Shown here in pieces: positions 16,252 to 24,973 of a stretch of 51,947 nt of DNA. The notes beneath the pieces were generated by a model. The model worked only from the letters and a program-made list of their open reading frames with translations. It did not search any database and was not told the origin of the DNA. The stretch comes from Oscillospiraceae bacterium. GTDB taxonomy: Bacteria > Bacillota > Clostridia > Oscillospirales > Oscillospiraceae. A program made the position numbers and the translations under genes. Where the stretch lies: the NCBI GenBank assembly GCA_020025515.1, contig JAHHRZ010000017.1:1-51947 (forward strand), given 5' to 3'. Position 1 is the stretch's first letter; each line of letters opens with the position of its first letter.

Positions 16252-16956
16252 ATGAAAAAGTTTTTTGCGCTTTTGATGTGTGCAGCCATGGTTTTCTCCA
16301 TCGCTGTCGTAGCACAGGCTGCTTCCATCCCCTATGAGATGGAGAAGCTGGGCATGTCCATTGAGATTCCGGACACCTTTGAGGTTGTGACCGAGTCCGA
16401 GGATGAGAATACCTATCTGGTGGCAACGGCCAAAGAGGGTGACGCAAAGATCACTGTCACCATGATTGCTTCTGAGGCTGCTGACCTGCAGGATATGAAC
16501 CGCAAGGAGCAGGCACAGGTGGCTTCCGGTATGTACAGCGCTTATGAAGAGCAGGGCCTGACCGTCAGCAAGTACAATCTGTACAACAACAAGACCACCT
16601 CATTCATCCGTGCGTTCTATAACAACGCAGACAAGACTCTGTTCGGCCTGAAGTATTACACCGTTTTGGACGGCAAGCAGTACGAGATTATTCTGGAAAA
16701 GAATGGTGAGATCGTCACCGATGATGAGCTGATGGTGCGCAGCGTTGTGGACAGCGCCGTGTTTGGTGCCAAGGAAGAGCCCGCTGGTGAGACAGAGGCC
16801 ACCGAGGCTACCGCCGAGACCCAGGCCAATCAGGCTGCTGAGACCACCACCGAGGAGAAGAACGATATGGTTCTGCCCATTGCCATCGGCTGCGGCGTTC
16901 TGGTTCTGATCGTCGTTGTGGTTGTGGTTCTCAAGAAGAAGGGCAGCAAGAAGTAA
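16252..16956 (+). CDS. secreted, C-terminally membrane-anchored protein of unknown function
   Basis: A 234-residue protein with a clear signal peptide (MKKFFALLMCAAMVFS..., cleavage near AQAAS at about residue 24). A globular domain of about 150 residues follows. A Thr/Glu/Ala-rich linker (about 175-205) leads to one membrane span (VLPIAIGCGVLVLIVVVVVVL) and a basic KKKGSKK tail. The topology is extracellular domain, flexible stalk, anchor. The globular part (residues about 30-170) resembles generic bacterial surface domains but I do not recognise a family. It has its own promoter, a GGGAGG ribosome site and a terminator, so it is a single-gene unit. Confidence 0.8.
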   Translation: MKKFFALLMCAAMVFSIAVVAQAASIPYEMEKLGMSIEIPDTFEVVTESEDENTYLVATAKEGDAKITVTMIASEAADLQDMNRKEQAQVASGMYSAYEEQGLTVSKYNLYNNKTTSFIRAFYNNADKTLFGLKYYTVLDGKQYEIILEKNGEIVTDDELMVRSVVDSAVFGAKEEPAGETEATEATAETQANQAAETTTEEKNDMVLPIAIGCGVLVLIVVVVVVLKKKGSKK

Positions 16957-16995
16957 GCTTGGCGGCTTTCTTGAAGAACAAATGAAATACATTTA

Positions 16996-17034
16996 TGAGG
17001 TGCTGTTGATTGAAACAGCACCTCATGTGTTTTA
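16996..17034 (+). terminator. terminator
   Basis: A 12-bp perfect stem (16996-17007 with 17014-17025) is followed by TGTGTTTT. Confidence 0.75.
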
Positions 17035-17072
17035 CAGGGAAAGAAGTGGGAAGACACGATGAGAAATATGAC

Positions 17073-17109
17073 AAACGGCCCAGACATTCAGGCGATGTCT
17101 GGGCCGTTT
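17073..17109 (-). terminator. terminator of the ApbE-like gene
   Basis: A 15-bp perfect stem (17073-17087 with 17095-17109) lies 34 bases past the stop codon of the minus-strand gene. It is probably usable in both directions. Confidence 0.7.
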
Positions 17110-17142
17110 GCTGAGAGATTCCCGGCAGGCAGATGGAGGCAA

Positions 17143-18168
17143 TCAGCCATGCTCTGCAATCACGGTCAGTGTATAGGGGCTGCCCTCCACCAGCTGAAAA
17201 GAATCCACCAGACCGGGGGTAATCAGCACCTCGTTGTGATCCGTCACCAGAATGGCGTCAAAATCCCGGTGCTCCCGCCAGAAGTCTGCGGCTTTTTCCG
17301 GGCCCATAATGAAAAGGGCTGTGGATAACGCATCGCAGTAGACTCCCTGCGACCCGATGGCAGTGGCAGAAATCAGACCGTTTTTTGCCGGATATCCGGT
17401 TTTCGGATCGATGATATGCCAGTAGACCGTACCATCCTCCCCCTCAAAGAACCGCTCATAGCCCCCGGAGGTAATCACCGCCTGATTGGCTGTGGAAAGA
17501 ATGCCGAAGTAGCTCTCGCCCTGGGGGTCCTTGATGCCGATGCGCCAGAGGCTTCCGTCAGGCTTGGCACCCAGAATGTGCACATTGCCCCCCAGATTGA
17601 GAACGGCAGAGCGGACACCGTTTTCCTCCAGCAGCTGGATCAGACGGTCGCTGGTGTAGCCTTTGGCCACGCTTCCCAGGTCAATTTTCATCCCCTCCGG
17701 CAGGGTCACGGTCCGGCTGGGGGCAGAATAGGAAATCCTGGAATAGTCCACCTGTTCCAATAGGGAAGCAAGCTCCTCCCCGGTGGGCACTTTATGGGTG
17801 CCTGTGGTGAAGCCCCAGGCCTGCACAACGGGATAAATGGACAGATCCAGAGCGCCGTCGGTTTTTTCACAGAGCGCCAGAGCCTGTTCCAGAAGCTCCG
17901 CAGTGCTGTGAGACAGGGCCGCGGAGCCAGTGGCATTGGCTTTATAGATTTCGCTGCCGGAATCCGTCGTGGACAGGCTGCTCTCCAGCTGAGACACCAG
18001 CTGAGCGGCCTCCTCCATGAGGCCATCGTCTTCGGTGTAGACGGATAGATCCATTACCGTGTCCATGGCAAAGAGTTTTGAGGTTTTGGCCTCCGGGGTG
18101 GTGGGAGCCTTGGCACAGGCGCTGAATGTCAGGGCTATGCAAAGGGGCAACAGTAGCTTACGAAACAT
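17143..18168 (-). CDS. FAD:protein FMN transferase (ApbE-like lipoprotein)
   Basis: A 341-residue extracytoplasmic enzyme that attaches FMN to a Thr of target proteins such as RnfG/NqrC subunits. The N-terminal signal ends in a lipobox (LTFSAC, Cys near residue 18). ApbE features include AMDTVMDLSVY, the GALDLSIYPVVQAWGF region, KIDLGSVAKGY (around 170), NLGGNVHILG, the IIDPKTGYPA motif and C-terminal CDALSTALFIMG. ATG at 18168 is chosen because GGGAGGACTTCT precedes it and it gives a proper signal peptide. No Rnf or flavoprotein target is encoded nearby, so the acceptor must be elsewhere. Confidence 0.93.
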   Translation of the reverse strand: MFRKLLLPLCIALTFSACAKAPTTPEAKTSKLFAMDTVMDLSVYTEDDGLMEEAAQLVSQLESSLSTTDSGSEIYKANATGSAALSHSTAELLEQALALCEKTDGALDLSIYPVVQAWGFTTGTHKVPTGEELASLLEQVDYSRISYSAPSRTVTLPEGMKIDLGSVAKGYTSDRLIQLLEENGVRSAVLNLGGNVHILGAKPDGSLWRIGIKDPQGESYFGILSTANQAVITSGGYERFFEGEDGTVYWHIIDPKTGYPAKNGLISATAIGSQGVYCDALSTALFIMGPEKAADFWREHRDFDAILVTDHNEVLITPGLVDSFQLVEGSPYTLTVIAEHG

Positions 18169-18510
18169 AGAAGTCCTCCCCATATTTATTTTATGAAAAT
18201 CGTACAATGGTATATTTGGAGATGCCAGCATCTCCGATGCTGCCTAGGATATCGCCCCGGACGGCGTTTGTCAAGGCAATTTGCGAGACTTATGCAGTTT
18301 GTCTAAACTAACTGAAAAATGAGAAAAAACTTTATGAAACATTCCCCTTCCTGATTGATTGACTATTTTTTAGGCAAATGATATAATCCATGGGAAAAGT
18401 TAGTATATACTAACTTGCAAAAAACACCTTTTTCCTGGATTGGAGAACAATGCCATATGGAAAGGGGACTTTTTAAACGCTTTTAGGAAAAGAAAAAGGA
18501 GGAATTCAGA
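18169..18510. other. divergent intergenic region
   Basis: About 340 bases between two divergent genes. It contains the plus-strand promoter described next and a long leader (about 120 bases) ahead of the SLH gene. No minus-strand promoter was assigned with confidence. Confidence 0.5.
18359..18387 (+). promoter_or_regulatory. sigma-A promoter of the SLH protein gene
   Basis: TTGACT and TATAAT are separated by 17 bases. The start codon lies 124 bases downstream, leaving a leader of about 115 bases. Confidence 0.75.
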
Positions 18511-21500
18511 TTGCTGAAACGTATGCTAACAATCATGTTGGTCGCAGCCATGCTGGTGACCACGGCCTTCGCAGCTTCTGTGTCAGACTTCACGGATTTT
18601 CCGTCAGACTGGTCCGCAGAAGCCATGGAACACGCCGTGGAAAACGGGTTGCTGGAAGGCAGCGACAACAAAATCAATCCCTCGGGAAAGTTGACCCGTG
18701 CACAGATGGCGGCGATTATGGCCCGTGCATTTGGTGCCACGGCCACTGCCCCTCTGGATCAGTATCACGATGTCCGGGAGGATGCCTGGTACTATGAGGA
18801 GCTTTCCTGCGCCGTTCAAATGGGTGCCATGGAAGGCTATGGAGACACCATGCGTCCCAATGCCCCCATCACCCGTCAGGAGGCATTTCTTGTTCTGTCC
18901 CGCCTGTTTGTGCTGAGCAGCAAAGACACCTCTGCGCTCGACCGGTTTACCGATGGCAGTCAGACCGCTGCCTGGGCCGAAGAGGGCGTGGCGGCTCTGG
19001 TGGAGGCCGGTTACGTTGAGGGCAACCATCAGAAGAAGCTGAAGCCCACCAGCAGCATCACTCGTGCTGAATTTGCCCAGGTCATGGACAACATGGTATC
19101 TTCCTATGCAGATGGGGATACTGTGCTGGAATCTCCTGTAAACGGCAATGTGATGGTTCGCTCTGACGGCAAAGCTTTGAAGGATCTCACCATCCACGGT
19201 GATTTGCTTCTGGCGGATTCTGTGGCCTCTGCCGATCTTACCAATGTCACCATTGAAGGCCGACTGGTGATTCGTGGGGGAAGTAACAATCTGAACCTCA
19301 GCGGCGTTCAGGCGAAAGAAACCGTCATTGACAATCCCAACGATTTGACCCGCCTCACTGTTTCTGACTGCCGGCTGGGCGCCGTCCGTCTGCGCAGCGA
19401 TGTGATGGTTAAGGGCGCACTGGACAATGTGGTGGAAGAAGGCGGTCATCTCATTGAAGATGACACCATTACCCCGGAGCCTGCCAAGCTGGTGGAGCAG
19501 GTCCAGCTGGTGGACATGGGCTGGTCTCAGTTTGTTGCCATTCAGTTTGCCAAGGGCAACAGCCTGGATACCTGCACCCTGCGGGTAGACGGTGTGGAGA
19601 TCAATGAGGCGGTCACCCCCGTTTCCGATGACGGCTCTATTGTTAAGTGGGAAATCACCGATCCGGGTCATGCCCAGCTGGTGATTTCCAATGGCGAGGA
19701 TTCCCAGACCGTCGCTCTGGGAGAAGGGCAGGGTGCGGCACCTCAGGTAGTGAAAGATACTGCCCCCCACTTCTTCCTTCTGAATGGTCCCGTCTATGTG
19801 TGGGACTACCACCTGACCAACTATGACGATGCCGGCAACATTCGTGTAGAGCCTGCCAAAACCACCTTTGCGCTGCACGGGGAAGACAATCACACCATTG
19901 CACACTACAGTCCCGATGCCATCATCCATGAGGACCCCGACCACTTCGGCAAGGTCACCGGCACGGTGGAGCTGATGTTCAACTATACCGAAGGCACCGA
20001 AGCGGAGAAAGCGTTTGTTGACGGGATCACCGATGTAGATCTGGTCTCCTTCCAGGAGTACAAGCAGACCCTCAATGACGAATTGGAGTATACTCTGGAA
20101 AAGGAATTTGTTCACGGCGATCACACCGTTGCCTGCATCAAGGTGCCCATTGGCCAGAAAAACTTCTCTTCCAATGGCCGCTACAGACTGCGTGTGACCT
20201 CCAACGGCACTGCCTATCTGTTCCCCATCCATCTGGTCAATGAGGTGGTGCCTACCATGACCATCACCAGTGACAGCGGCAACAGCGGAAAGGAAGTCCA
20301 CTTCCGCATCAACAATATGACCTACGGCATCACCTCCCCCGTCTACCGGGTGGAGCTGACCAACCCGGCCGGAGAGACCTCTCAGCTGGCAAAGTTTGAT
20401 GACTGGTTCCTGCACGGGGATATTCTGGTGCTGTATAACGATCATACCAACTATTTCCCTGTCACCGGCAACTATACGGTCAAGGTCTGGGCCGACGGCT
20501 TCCAGCCCTTCGAGAAGACCTTCCATCAGACGGCCTTTGCCAAGCAAGCACCTAAGGCGGCTGCCGTGGATGCCATCTCCACTGCCAGTGTGGGCGGCGG
20601 TGGTTCCTCCGGCGGCGGAGAAGGCGGCGGCTCCAATGTGATGAATGCCAATCTGATTCTCAATACGGATCTTTTGGTAAACGCTGAGATTGTGAAGGTC
20701 ATGGGCTTTGACAATGCGGCCGCTCTGGGCATCGCCAAGCGGTGGGAGACCATGGAGCCTCTGTATGTTTTTCACGACGGGGCAGAAAAGGTGTATCCCT
20801 ATGAAAGCTACTATGATGCGGTGAACACCGCAAAGACCCAGGGCAAGCACCTGAGTTTTGCACAGTATACGGAATCCCAGTCTGCCGTGACCACCCAAAA
20901 CCGTCCCTATGCAGTGAAGCATGTTCTGGAAGACAACCTTCTTGGCAGCGTCTCCAGCTTCCAGGAGGCAGTGGGCAAGGCTGCGCCCGCACTGGTTTTG
21001 ACTGCTCAGACGGAGAAAACCGCTACCTTTACCTGTGAGGATCGGGAGTATCTGTCTAAGCTGGCAGAGGGCGAGCTGTTCCTGAACACGACTTATCCGG
21101 CCCTGCCTGCTTCTGCGTATGTGGTGAATGCCGAGGCAGGCACCCTGACGCTGAACACCGTGAAGGTGGGCAGAAACACCCTGAATTTCCGTGTCCCCGG
21201 TTACAAGACCAAGGAAGTGGTCTTTGAAATCGGAAAGGTACTGGAAGAGGTGACGCTCACCGCCGGGGATATTGCCAAGGGCAATCCTGTGGTGATTACC
21301 TGCGGCGTAGAGCACGACACCTGCGACTTCTTCGCCAATATCACCGCTGTAAAGCTGATTGCTCCCAACCATGCAGAACGAGTGGTTCTGCGTGAGGGAA
21401 GCGAAAGCAGCTTCTCTCAAATGGGCTATACGGTGGAGGGCTCCGTCCTCACCATCGGAAAAGACATCTTCCAGGAGCCCTTTGCGCAGAACCAAGACGG

Positions 21501-22632
21501 CACCTTCCAGACCGGCACATACAAGGCGGTTCTCACCGCTTCCTACTATGGAGAAAAGACGGTCACATTCCAGGTGACGGATACACAGGAACCCATCGAT
21601 CCCTCCGAGGGGCAGGATGCACCGGCGCCCCGGGAAATCAGAAAACACTTCTATACCGGCGATTATGAGATTGTCTTCGGCATGGGTCAGGACCAGTACA
21701 TGCAGGCGATCTCCAATGTGACGGTCAATGATGAGAAGACGGAATATACAGTGAACAATGTCACCGATGGCTTACTGACAATTTCCGCAGCAGCCATGAA
21801 GAAGGATGCGGAAAACATGGTGGCAATTTCCGCAGAGGGTTATCAGGATCTGGTTTTCACCGTTGTTCTGGACGCCAAGGGCCAACCCACGCTGAAGCCA
21901 TCAGAGCCCACGGAGCCCGGCGAACCCGACACAGCGGCAGCCGCTCCCGTGGTGAAAACCATCACGCAGCATGGATTTGGCCCCGGCAAATACCACAAGC
22001 TGGCTTTTGAGCAGTATGAAAACATTACGGCCTATCTGAACGCAGTTACCGGCATCACCATTGATGGTACCGAAGTAACAAAAACGACAACCCTGTGGAA
22101 CAGTCAGAAGTCGTATGCGTTGTCCGTGGTCAACAGCAGCCAGAGCGTCTATGACTATGACAGCATTGATTTTTCCCAGGACTGCTTCGGCAAAGGACAG
22201 GTCACTGTGACCATTACCGCAGAGGGCTATGAGCCTCTGACCTTTCATGTGACAGATGGGGCCTTGGCTCCTACGGAGCCTACCGAGCCTGCCAAGCCCC
22301 AAGCCCCTGCTGTGGCCAATATCACCCTTGAAAGCTCCATTCTGAGCGGTAAATATTATGTGCTCAGCTTTGAAGGCACCGAAGAGGAAGCGGCCGCTTT
22401 TGTCGCAGCCATCCACACCGTTACCGCAGGCGATCAGAAGCTCCAGCGGGTAAACACCTTCTTCCAAGATACCATGAGCTACAAATCCGGCAATGATCCT
22501 GTCAACGGCGGTGCTTACCAGTACCTCCATTTCACTCAGGATTGCTTCGCCGGCGAAAAGACCATTGTGATTTCCGCCGACGGCTATGAGGATCTGACCT
22601 TCCATGTCAATAACGGGGCATTGGTTCGGTAA
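18511..22632 (+). CDS. large S-layer-homology surface protein with C-terminal HID-like repeats
   Basis: A 1373-residue exported protein. It starts with TTG at 18511, preceded by AAAGGAGG, and has a signal peptide (to about residue 21). Three SLH domains (about 24-75, 82-135, 143-197; the ITR motif in the last two, LTR in the first) anchor it to secondary wall polymers. A short repeat-rich region (about 205-320) looks beta-helical. Beta-rich modules follow, then a Gly/Ser-rich linker (about 691-708, VGGGGSSGGGEGGGSN). The C-terminus holds three tandem ~100-residue repeats (about 1040-1130, 1145-1250, 1265-1373). They share a G-K/D-Y start and an EGY(D/Q)xLxF ending and resemble the hemoglobin-interacting (HID/DUF1533) domain; that match is from memory of the family. 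Pro/Glu/Thr linkers separate the repeats. Ligand unknown. Confidence 0.85.
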   Translation: MLKRMLTIMLVAAMLVTTAFAASVSDFTDFPSDWSAEAMEHAVENGLLEGSDNKINPSGKLTRAQMAAIMARAFGATATAPLDQYHDVREDAWYYEELSCAVQMGAMEGYGDTMRPNAPITRQEAFLVLSRLFVLSSKDTSALDRFTDGSQTAAWAEEGVAALVEAGYVEGNHQKKLKPTSSITRAEFAQVMDNMVSSYADGDTVLESPVNGNVMVRSDGKALKDLTIHGDLLLADSVASADLTNVTIEGRLVIRGGSNNLNLSGVQAKETVIDNPNDLTRLTVSDCRLGAVRLRSDVMVKGALDNVVEEGGHLIEDDTITPEPAKLVEQVQLVDMGWSQFVAIQFAKGNSLDTCTLRVDGVEINEAVTPVSDDGSIVKWEITDPGHAQLVISNGEDSQTVALGEGQGAAPQVVKDTAPHFFLLNGPVYVWDYHLTNYDDAGNIRVEPAKTTFALHGEDNHTIAHYSPDAIIHEDPDHFGKVTGTVELMFNYTEGTEAEKAFVDGITDVDLVSFQEYKQTLNDELEYTLEKEFVHGDHTVACIKVPIGQKNFSSNGRYRLRVTSNGTAYLFPIHLVNEVVPTMTITSDSGNSGKEVHFRINNMTYGITSPVYRVELTNPAGETSQLAKFDDWFLHGDILVLYNDHTNYFPVTGNYTVKVWADGFQPFEKTFHQTAFAKQAPKAAAVDAISTASVGGGGSSGGGEGGGSNVMNANLILNTDLLVNAEIVKVMGFDNAAALGIAKRWETMEPLYVFHDGAEKVYPYESYYDAVNTAKTQGKHLSFAQYTESQSAVTTQNRPYAVKHVLEDNLLGSVSSFQEAVGKAAPALVLTAQTEKTATFTCEDREYLSKLAEGELFLNTTYPALPASAYVVNAEAGTLTLNTVKVGRNTLNFRVPGYKTKEVVFEIGKVLEEVTLTAGDIAKGNPVVITCGVEHDTCDFFANITAVKLIAPNHAERVVLREGSESSFSQMGYTVEGSVLTIGKDIFQEPFAQNQDGTFQTGTYKAVLTASYYGEKTVTFQVTDTQEPIDPSEGQDAPAPREIRKHFYTGDYEIVFGMGQDQYMQAISNVTVNDEKTEYTVNNVTDGLLTISAAAMKKDAENMVAISAEGYQDLVFTVVLDAKGQPTLKPSEPTEPGEPDTAAAAPVVKTITQHGFGPGKYHKLAFEQYENITAYLNAVTGITIDGTEVTKTTTLWNSQKSYALSVVNSSQSVYDYDSIDFSQDCFGKGQVTVTITAEGYEPLTFHVTDGALAPTEPTEPAKPQAPAVANITLESSILSGKYYVLSFEGTEEEAAAFVAAIHTVTAGDQKLQRVNTFFQDTMSYKSGNDPVNGGAYQYLHFTQDCFAGEKTIVISADGYEDLTFHVNNGALVR

Positions 22633-22661
22633 TTGATCCCGGTTACCTCCTAAAGAAAACA

Positions 22662-22693
22662 CCCCCGATTTCACGATAAAGTGAAATCGGGGG
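22662..22693 (+). terminator. terminator after the SLH protein gene
   Basis: A 13-bp perfect stem (22662-22674 with 22681-22693) lies 30 bases after the stop. It lacks a strong T tail but is very stable. Confidence 0.65.
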
Positions 22694-22806
22694 CTTGTCA
22701 ATGGTGGGGGTGGATTGAGTCTGCAAAATTGATTGTACACAGAGATTGCAGAGGGAAGGCAGGGGAAGAGGAGTGGAAAACAAAAGGTCCCGTTGCAAAA
22801 CAGGTC

Positions 22807-22856
22807 ATGAAAAAAGACGAGGAAGCTTTCCCCAAAGGGGGCCGCTTACTCGTCTT
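22807..22856 (-). terminator. terminator downstream of tRNA-Arg
   Basis: Read on the minus strand, a stem with AGACGA/TCGTCT ends (22815-22820 with 22850-22855) encloses a GC-rich inner hairpin and is followed by six T residues. Confidence 0.65.
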
Positions 22857-22906
22857 CTTTTGTGTTGAGATTTAATTGCCTATATCAAATCCGACACGCA
22901 GCTTTT

Positions 22907-22982
22907 TGGTACGCCGGAAGGGACTCGAACCCCCAACCCTCGGAACCGGAATCCGATGCTCTATCCATTGAGCCACCGGCGC
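22907..22982 (-). tRNA. tRNA-Arg (anticodon CCG)
   Basis: A complete cloverleaf on the minus strand. The 7-bp acceptor is GCGCCGG with CCGGCGT (G-T closing pair). The D arm is GCTC/GAGC, and the anticodon stem TCGGA/TCCGA carries loop TTCCGGT (anticodon CCG, reading CGG). The T arm has TTCGAGT. The 3' CCA is encoded. It has its own promoter and terminator. Confidence 0.95.
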
Positions 22983-23001
22983 ATATCAACCAAGCCCCAC
23001 T

Positions 23002-23030
23002 ATTATATCAAAGGAAGTCCGGTTTGTAAA
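23002..23030 (-). promoter_or_regulatory. sigma-A promoter of tRNA-Arg
   Basis: On the minus strand TTTACA and TATAAT are separated by 17 bases, about 20 bases upstream of the mature tRNA. Confidence 0.75.
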
Positions 23031-23084
23031 GTCCTAATTTTGAAATAAATTCCGGGGGGATACTCCGTAGAATTTGAAAATTGG

Positions 23085-23113
23085 TTGTTTTTCTATGGAA
23101 ACTATGGTATCAT
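23085..23113 (+). promoter_or_regulatory. sigma-A promoter of the DivIVA-like gene
   Basis: TTGTTT and TATCAT are separated by 17 bases, about 70 bases ahead of the start codon. Confidence 0.6.
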
Positions 23114-23183
23114 AGGGGTAAAACATGAAGTTTTGTATCAATAGCGGCGAAAGCTGCGGTTTTATTACAATGGAGGAGTATAT

Positions 23184-23741
23184 ATGACAGATTCTGCTCA
23201 AAGTTTCCGTTCTGCCTTTCATGGCTTCAATCGGGAAGATGTGGTCCGGTTTCTGGAGACAACAGTGGCAAAGCATGGCGCGCAGGTTCGTGAGCTGGAA
23301 GATGAGATCAAACGGCTGGAGGGGGAGCTGGAGCAGGCCCGTCAGAAGGAGAACCCCCAAATGCCGGAGGAGCTGGATGCACTGCGCAAGGAAAACGATG
23401 CGCTGAAAAAGCAGGTGGAGGAGCTGGAAAACCAGCTGACCGACCCGGAGCCGGAGCCTCAGCAGGATCAGCAGTGGGAGGCAGAGGAGCTGGCGGCCTA
23501 TCGCCGGGCGGAGAATGTGGAACGGCAGGCCCGCACCAGAGCGGCCCACCTCAACGAGAAGATCAACATCCTCATGGAGGAGCTTACCAACCGTCTGGAG
23601 GGAAGCGGGCTTGCAATCGATGCAGCCACGGAGTCCATGGGAAAGGCCCTGGAGGAGCTCCAGACCGCCCTGGACGGGGCAAAAAATATTCTCTCTTCCG
23701 GGGTAGAGACCTTGCACAGTCTGGAGCAGGAAGAAAAGTAA
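23184..23741 (+). CDS. DivIVA/GpsB-like coiled-coil protein
   Basis: A 185-residue cytoplasmic protein. The N-terminal segment (FRSAFHGFNREDVVRFLETT, residues about 8-28) matches the membrane-associating N-domain of DivIVA and GpsB proteins. A strong coiled coil follows (about 30-80), then a Pro/Glu/Gln linker (EPEPQQDQQ, about 92-100) and a second helical segment ending in LEQEEK. Such proteins mark curved membrane or the septum and recruit division or wall-synthesis proteins. The start follows TGGAGGAG. It is monocistronic, not beside the usual ylm/sep genes, so it may be a paralogue rather than the main DivIVA. Confidence 0.75.
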   Translation: MTDSAQSFRSAFHGFNREDVVRFLETTVAKHGAQVRELEDEIKRLEGELEQARQKENPQMPEELDALRKENDALKKQVEELENQLTDPEPEPQQDQQWEAEELAAYRRAENVERQARTRAAHLNEKINILMEELTNRLEGSGLAIDAATESMGKALEELQTALDGAKNILSSGVETLHSLEQEEK

Positions 23742-23818
23742 CGGGGATTTATACATAGAGACCGCAAATGGGGCGCATCCCGGAAGTTTCTTCGGGGCCT
23801 CTGATGAAAGAAAGAACA

Positions 23819-23850
23819 CAGGCCGCTGTTTCCTTGGAAACGGCGGCCTG
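23819..23850. terminator. strong terminator hairpin between convergent genes
   Basis: A 15-bp stem (23819-23833 with 23836-23850, one G-T pair and a two-base loop) lies between the DivIVA-like gene and the next convergent gene. Confidence 0.65.
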
Positions 23851-23856
23851 CCTGCA

Positions 23857-24327
23857 TCAGTGCACTTGCTTTTTTATGTAGACCCGGTACAGACGGGGCC
23901 GGTTGTATCGCTGAATGATAATAAAGGGAATGTTGGACAGGGCGTACAAAGTGGCGGCAACGGCGCCGAAGGGGGTGGGGACATACCAATACAGCGGAAT
24001 ACACAATGCCGCGAGAACCCAGTGCACCAGCTCCGCCACACAGGTCTCCTGAAGAAAGCGGACCAGATTGCCTTGGTCCTCGTGACCGTTCATTTCCTTG
24101 GTAAAGGTGTTCCGGGTGTATTTGCTCTTGTCGGGCAGACGGTCCTTCCACTTGCGGATGTGGAGCTTTTCATAGAATCGGCCGTCCTGTTCCCAGAGAT
24201 AAGCCCGGTAAGGGAATCGGTCCCAGTGGAACCACCGCCGGGGCAGGGCTTCCCCCGCAAGATGAGATAAAATACCCAAAAGAATGATGTATTTAATCAC
24301 AGAGAAAATCTGTTGTAATAGGCTCAT
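23857..24327 (-). CDS. CrtO-like (glycosyl-diaponeurosporenoate acyltransferase family) membrane protein
   Basis: A 156-residue membrane protein with hydrophobic spans near both ends. The central motif FPYRAYLWEQDGRFYEKL followed by IRKWKDRLPD is the hallmark of the small CrtO-like acyltransferase family, named after the staphyloxanthin acyltransferase. No carotenoid genes are present here, so it is more likely one of the many members of unknown substrate. ATG at 24327 follows CAGGAGCACC; an in-frame ATG at 24420 is less likely. Confidence 0.7.
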   Translation of the reverse strand: MSLLQQIFSVIKYIILLGILSHLAGEALPRRWFHWDRFPYRAYLWEQDGRFYEKLHIRKWKDRLPDKSKYTRNTFTKEMNGHEDQGNLVRFLQETCVAELVHWVLAALCIPLYWYVPTPFGAVAATLYALSNIPFIIIQRYNRPRLYRVYIKKQVH

Positions 24328-24448
24328 AATGGTGCTCCTGTGAAAATAGTACTGTATAGTATATCCTATCTTTTTGAAAAAGTCCAGAACAGATATGGGA
24401 TAAAATGGATGGTTTCTCAAAGAAATTTCGGAAAATACAGGAAATCAC

Positions 24449-24477
24449 TTGCAAAAGCAAGGGGGGTGTGTTATGCT
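24449..24477 (+). promoter_or_regulatory. sigma-A promoter ahead of the cobalamin riboswitch
   Basis: TTGCAA and TATGCT are separated by 17 bases, placing the transcript start at about 24484, right where the aptamer begins. Confidence 0.6.
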
Positions 24478-24483
24478 GAACGG

Positions 24484-24625
24484 GAACTGAATCACTGCAA
24501 GCAGCGTCCTCAGAGGAACTGAAGGCGGAATGGGGTGAGATTCCCCGCGAGTGGGTCACTGTGATCCCTTCTTTGAAAGGGTAAGTCAGATACGCATCGC
24601 TGCTTGAAAGCGTCTGCCGTCACTG
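24484..24625 (+). promoter_or_regulatory. cobalamin riboswitch
   Basis: The core elements of the cobalamin aptamer occur in order: GGGAAC, GGGGTGAGATTCCCCGCG, the GGGTCACTGTGATC box, and AAGTCAGATACGC. A closing stem (CAAGCAGCG near 24498 with CGCTGCTTG near 24598) brackets them. Binding of B12 would normally shut off genes for cobalamin synthesis or uptake. An intrinsic terminator follows at 24650-24684, as expected for transcriptional control. No intact gene follows it. Confidence 0.85.
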
Positions 24626-24649
24626 GGCGTTTTACTTGAGGGATCATTG

Positions 24650-24684
24650 CGCCTGCACGGTTTTTTGTGTAGGTGCGTTTTTTT
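24650..24684 (+). terminator. riboswitch-controlled terminator
   Basis: A stem formed by CGCCTGCAC and GTGTAGGTGCG (two-base bulge) is followed by a run of seven T residues. It is the presumed expression platform of the cobalamin riboswitch. Confidence 0.75.
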
Positions 24685-24785
24685 ATGGTTTTTTTCAAGG
24701 GGGCTGTGGAAATCTCAGGCGGCCGCTGCCTTGAAAATCGGAACAACCAAAATATAGGAGGCGCCGGGAGACAGGCACTCCACTG

Positions 24786-24898
24786 TGGGAGCGGGAAATG
24801 ATTGAGGCCTGGGCAAGAATCGGTTTGCTCCCGATTCTCGGATCACCCGGGAACAGGTGGTTCTGCTCATGCGGTTTTTAGGGACCGTTACAAAATAA
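24786..24898 (+). pseudogene. remnant of a C-terminal SLH domain
   Basis: The 24815-24898 frame reads KNRFAPDSRITREQVVLLMRF and ends at a TAA. This is the second half of an SLH repeat, with the diagnostic NRFxPDxxITREQ pattern. Just upstream, in a different frame, WEREMIEAWARIGL fits the first half. The two halves are in different frames and there is no start codon or ribosome site. It looks like the tail of a deleted surface-protein gene. The riboswitch upstream suggests the lost protein was B12-related (inference). Confidence 0.6.
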
Positions 24899-24906
24899 TA
24901 CTTCGG

Positions 24907-24942
24907 GGGCAGGAAGAAGACAGACTCCCCACCTTCCTGCCC
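24907..24942. other. hairpin in a degenerate region
   Basis: A 10-bp perfect stem (GGGCAGGAAG with CTTCCTGCCC) lies just after the SLH remnant. There is no T tail; it may be part of the former gene's 3' end. Confidence 0.4.
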
Positions 24943-24973
24943 GCTTTCCGCAGTGCCATAGGAGGCATTGCCC

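Noticed and set aside
18604..21648. A ~1000-codon minus-strand frame opposite the SLH gene
   Set aside because: Same shadow effect; the plus-strand protein has signal peptide, SLH domains and a ribosome site.
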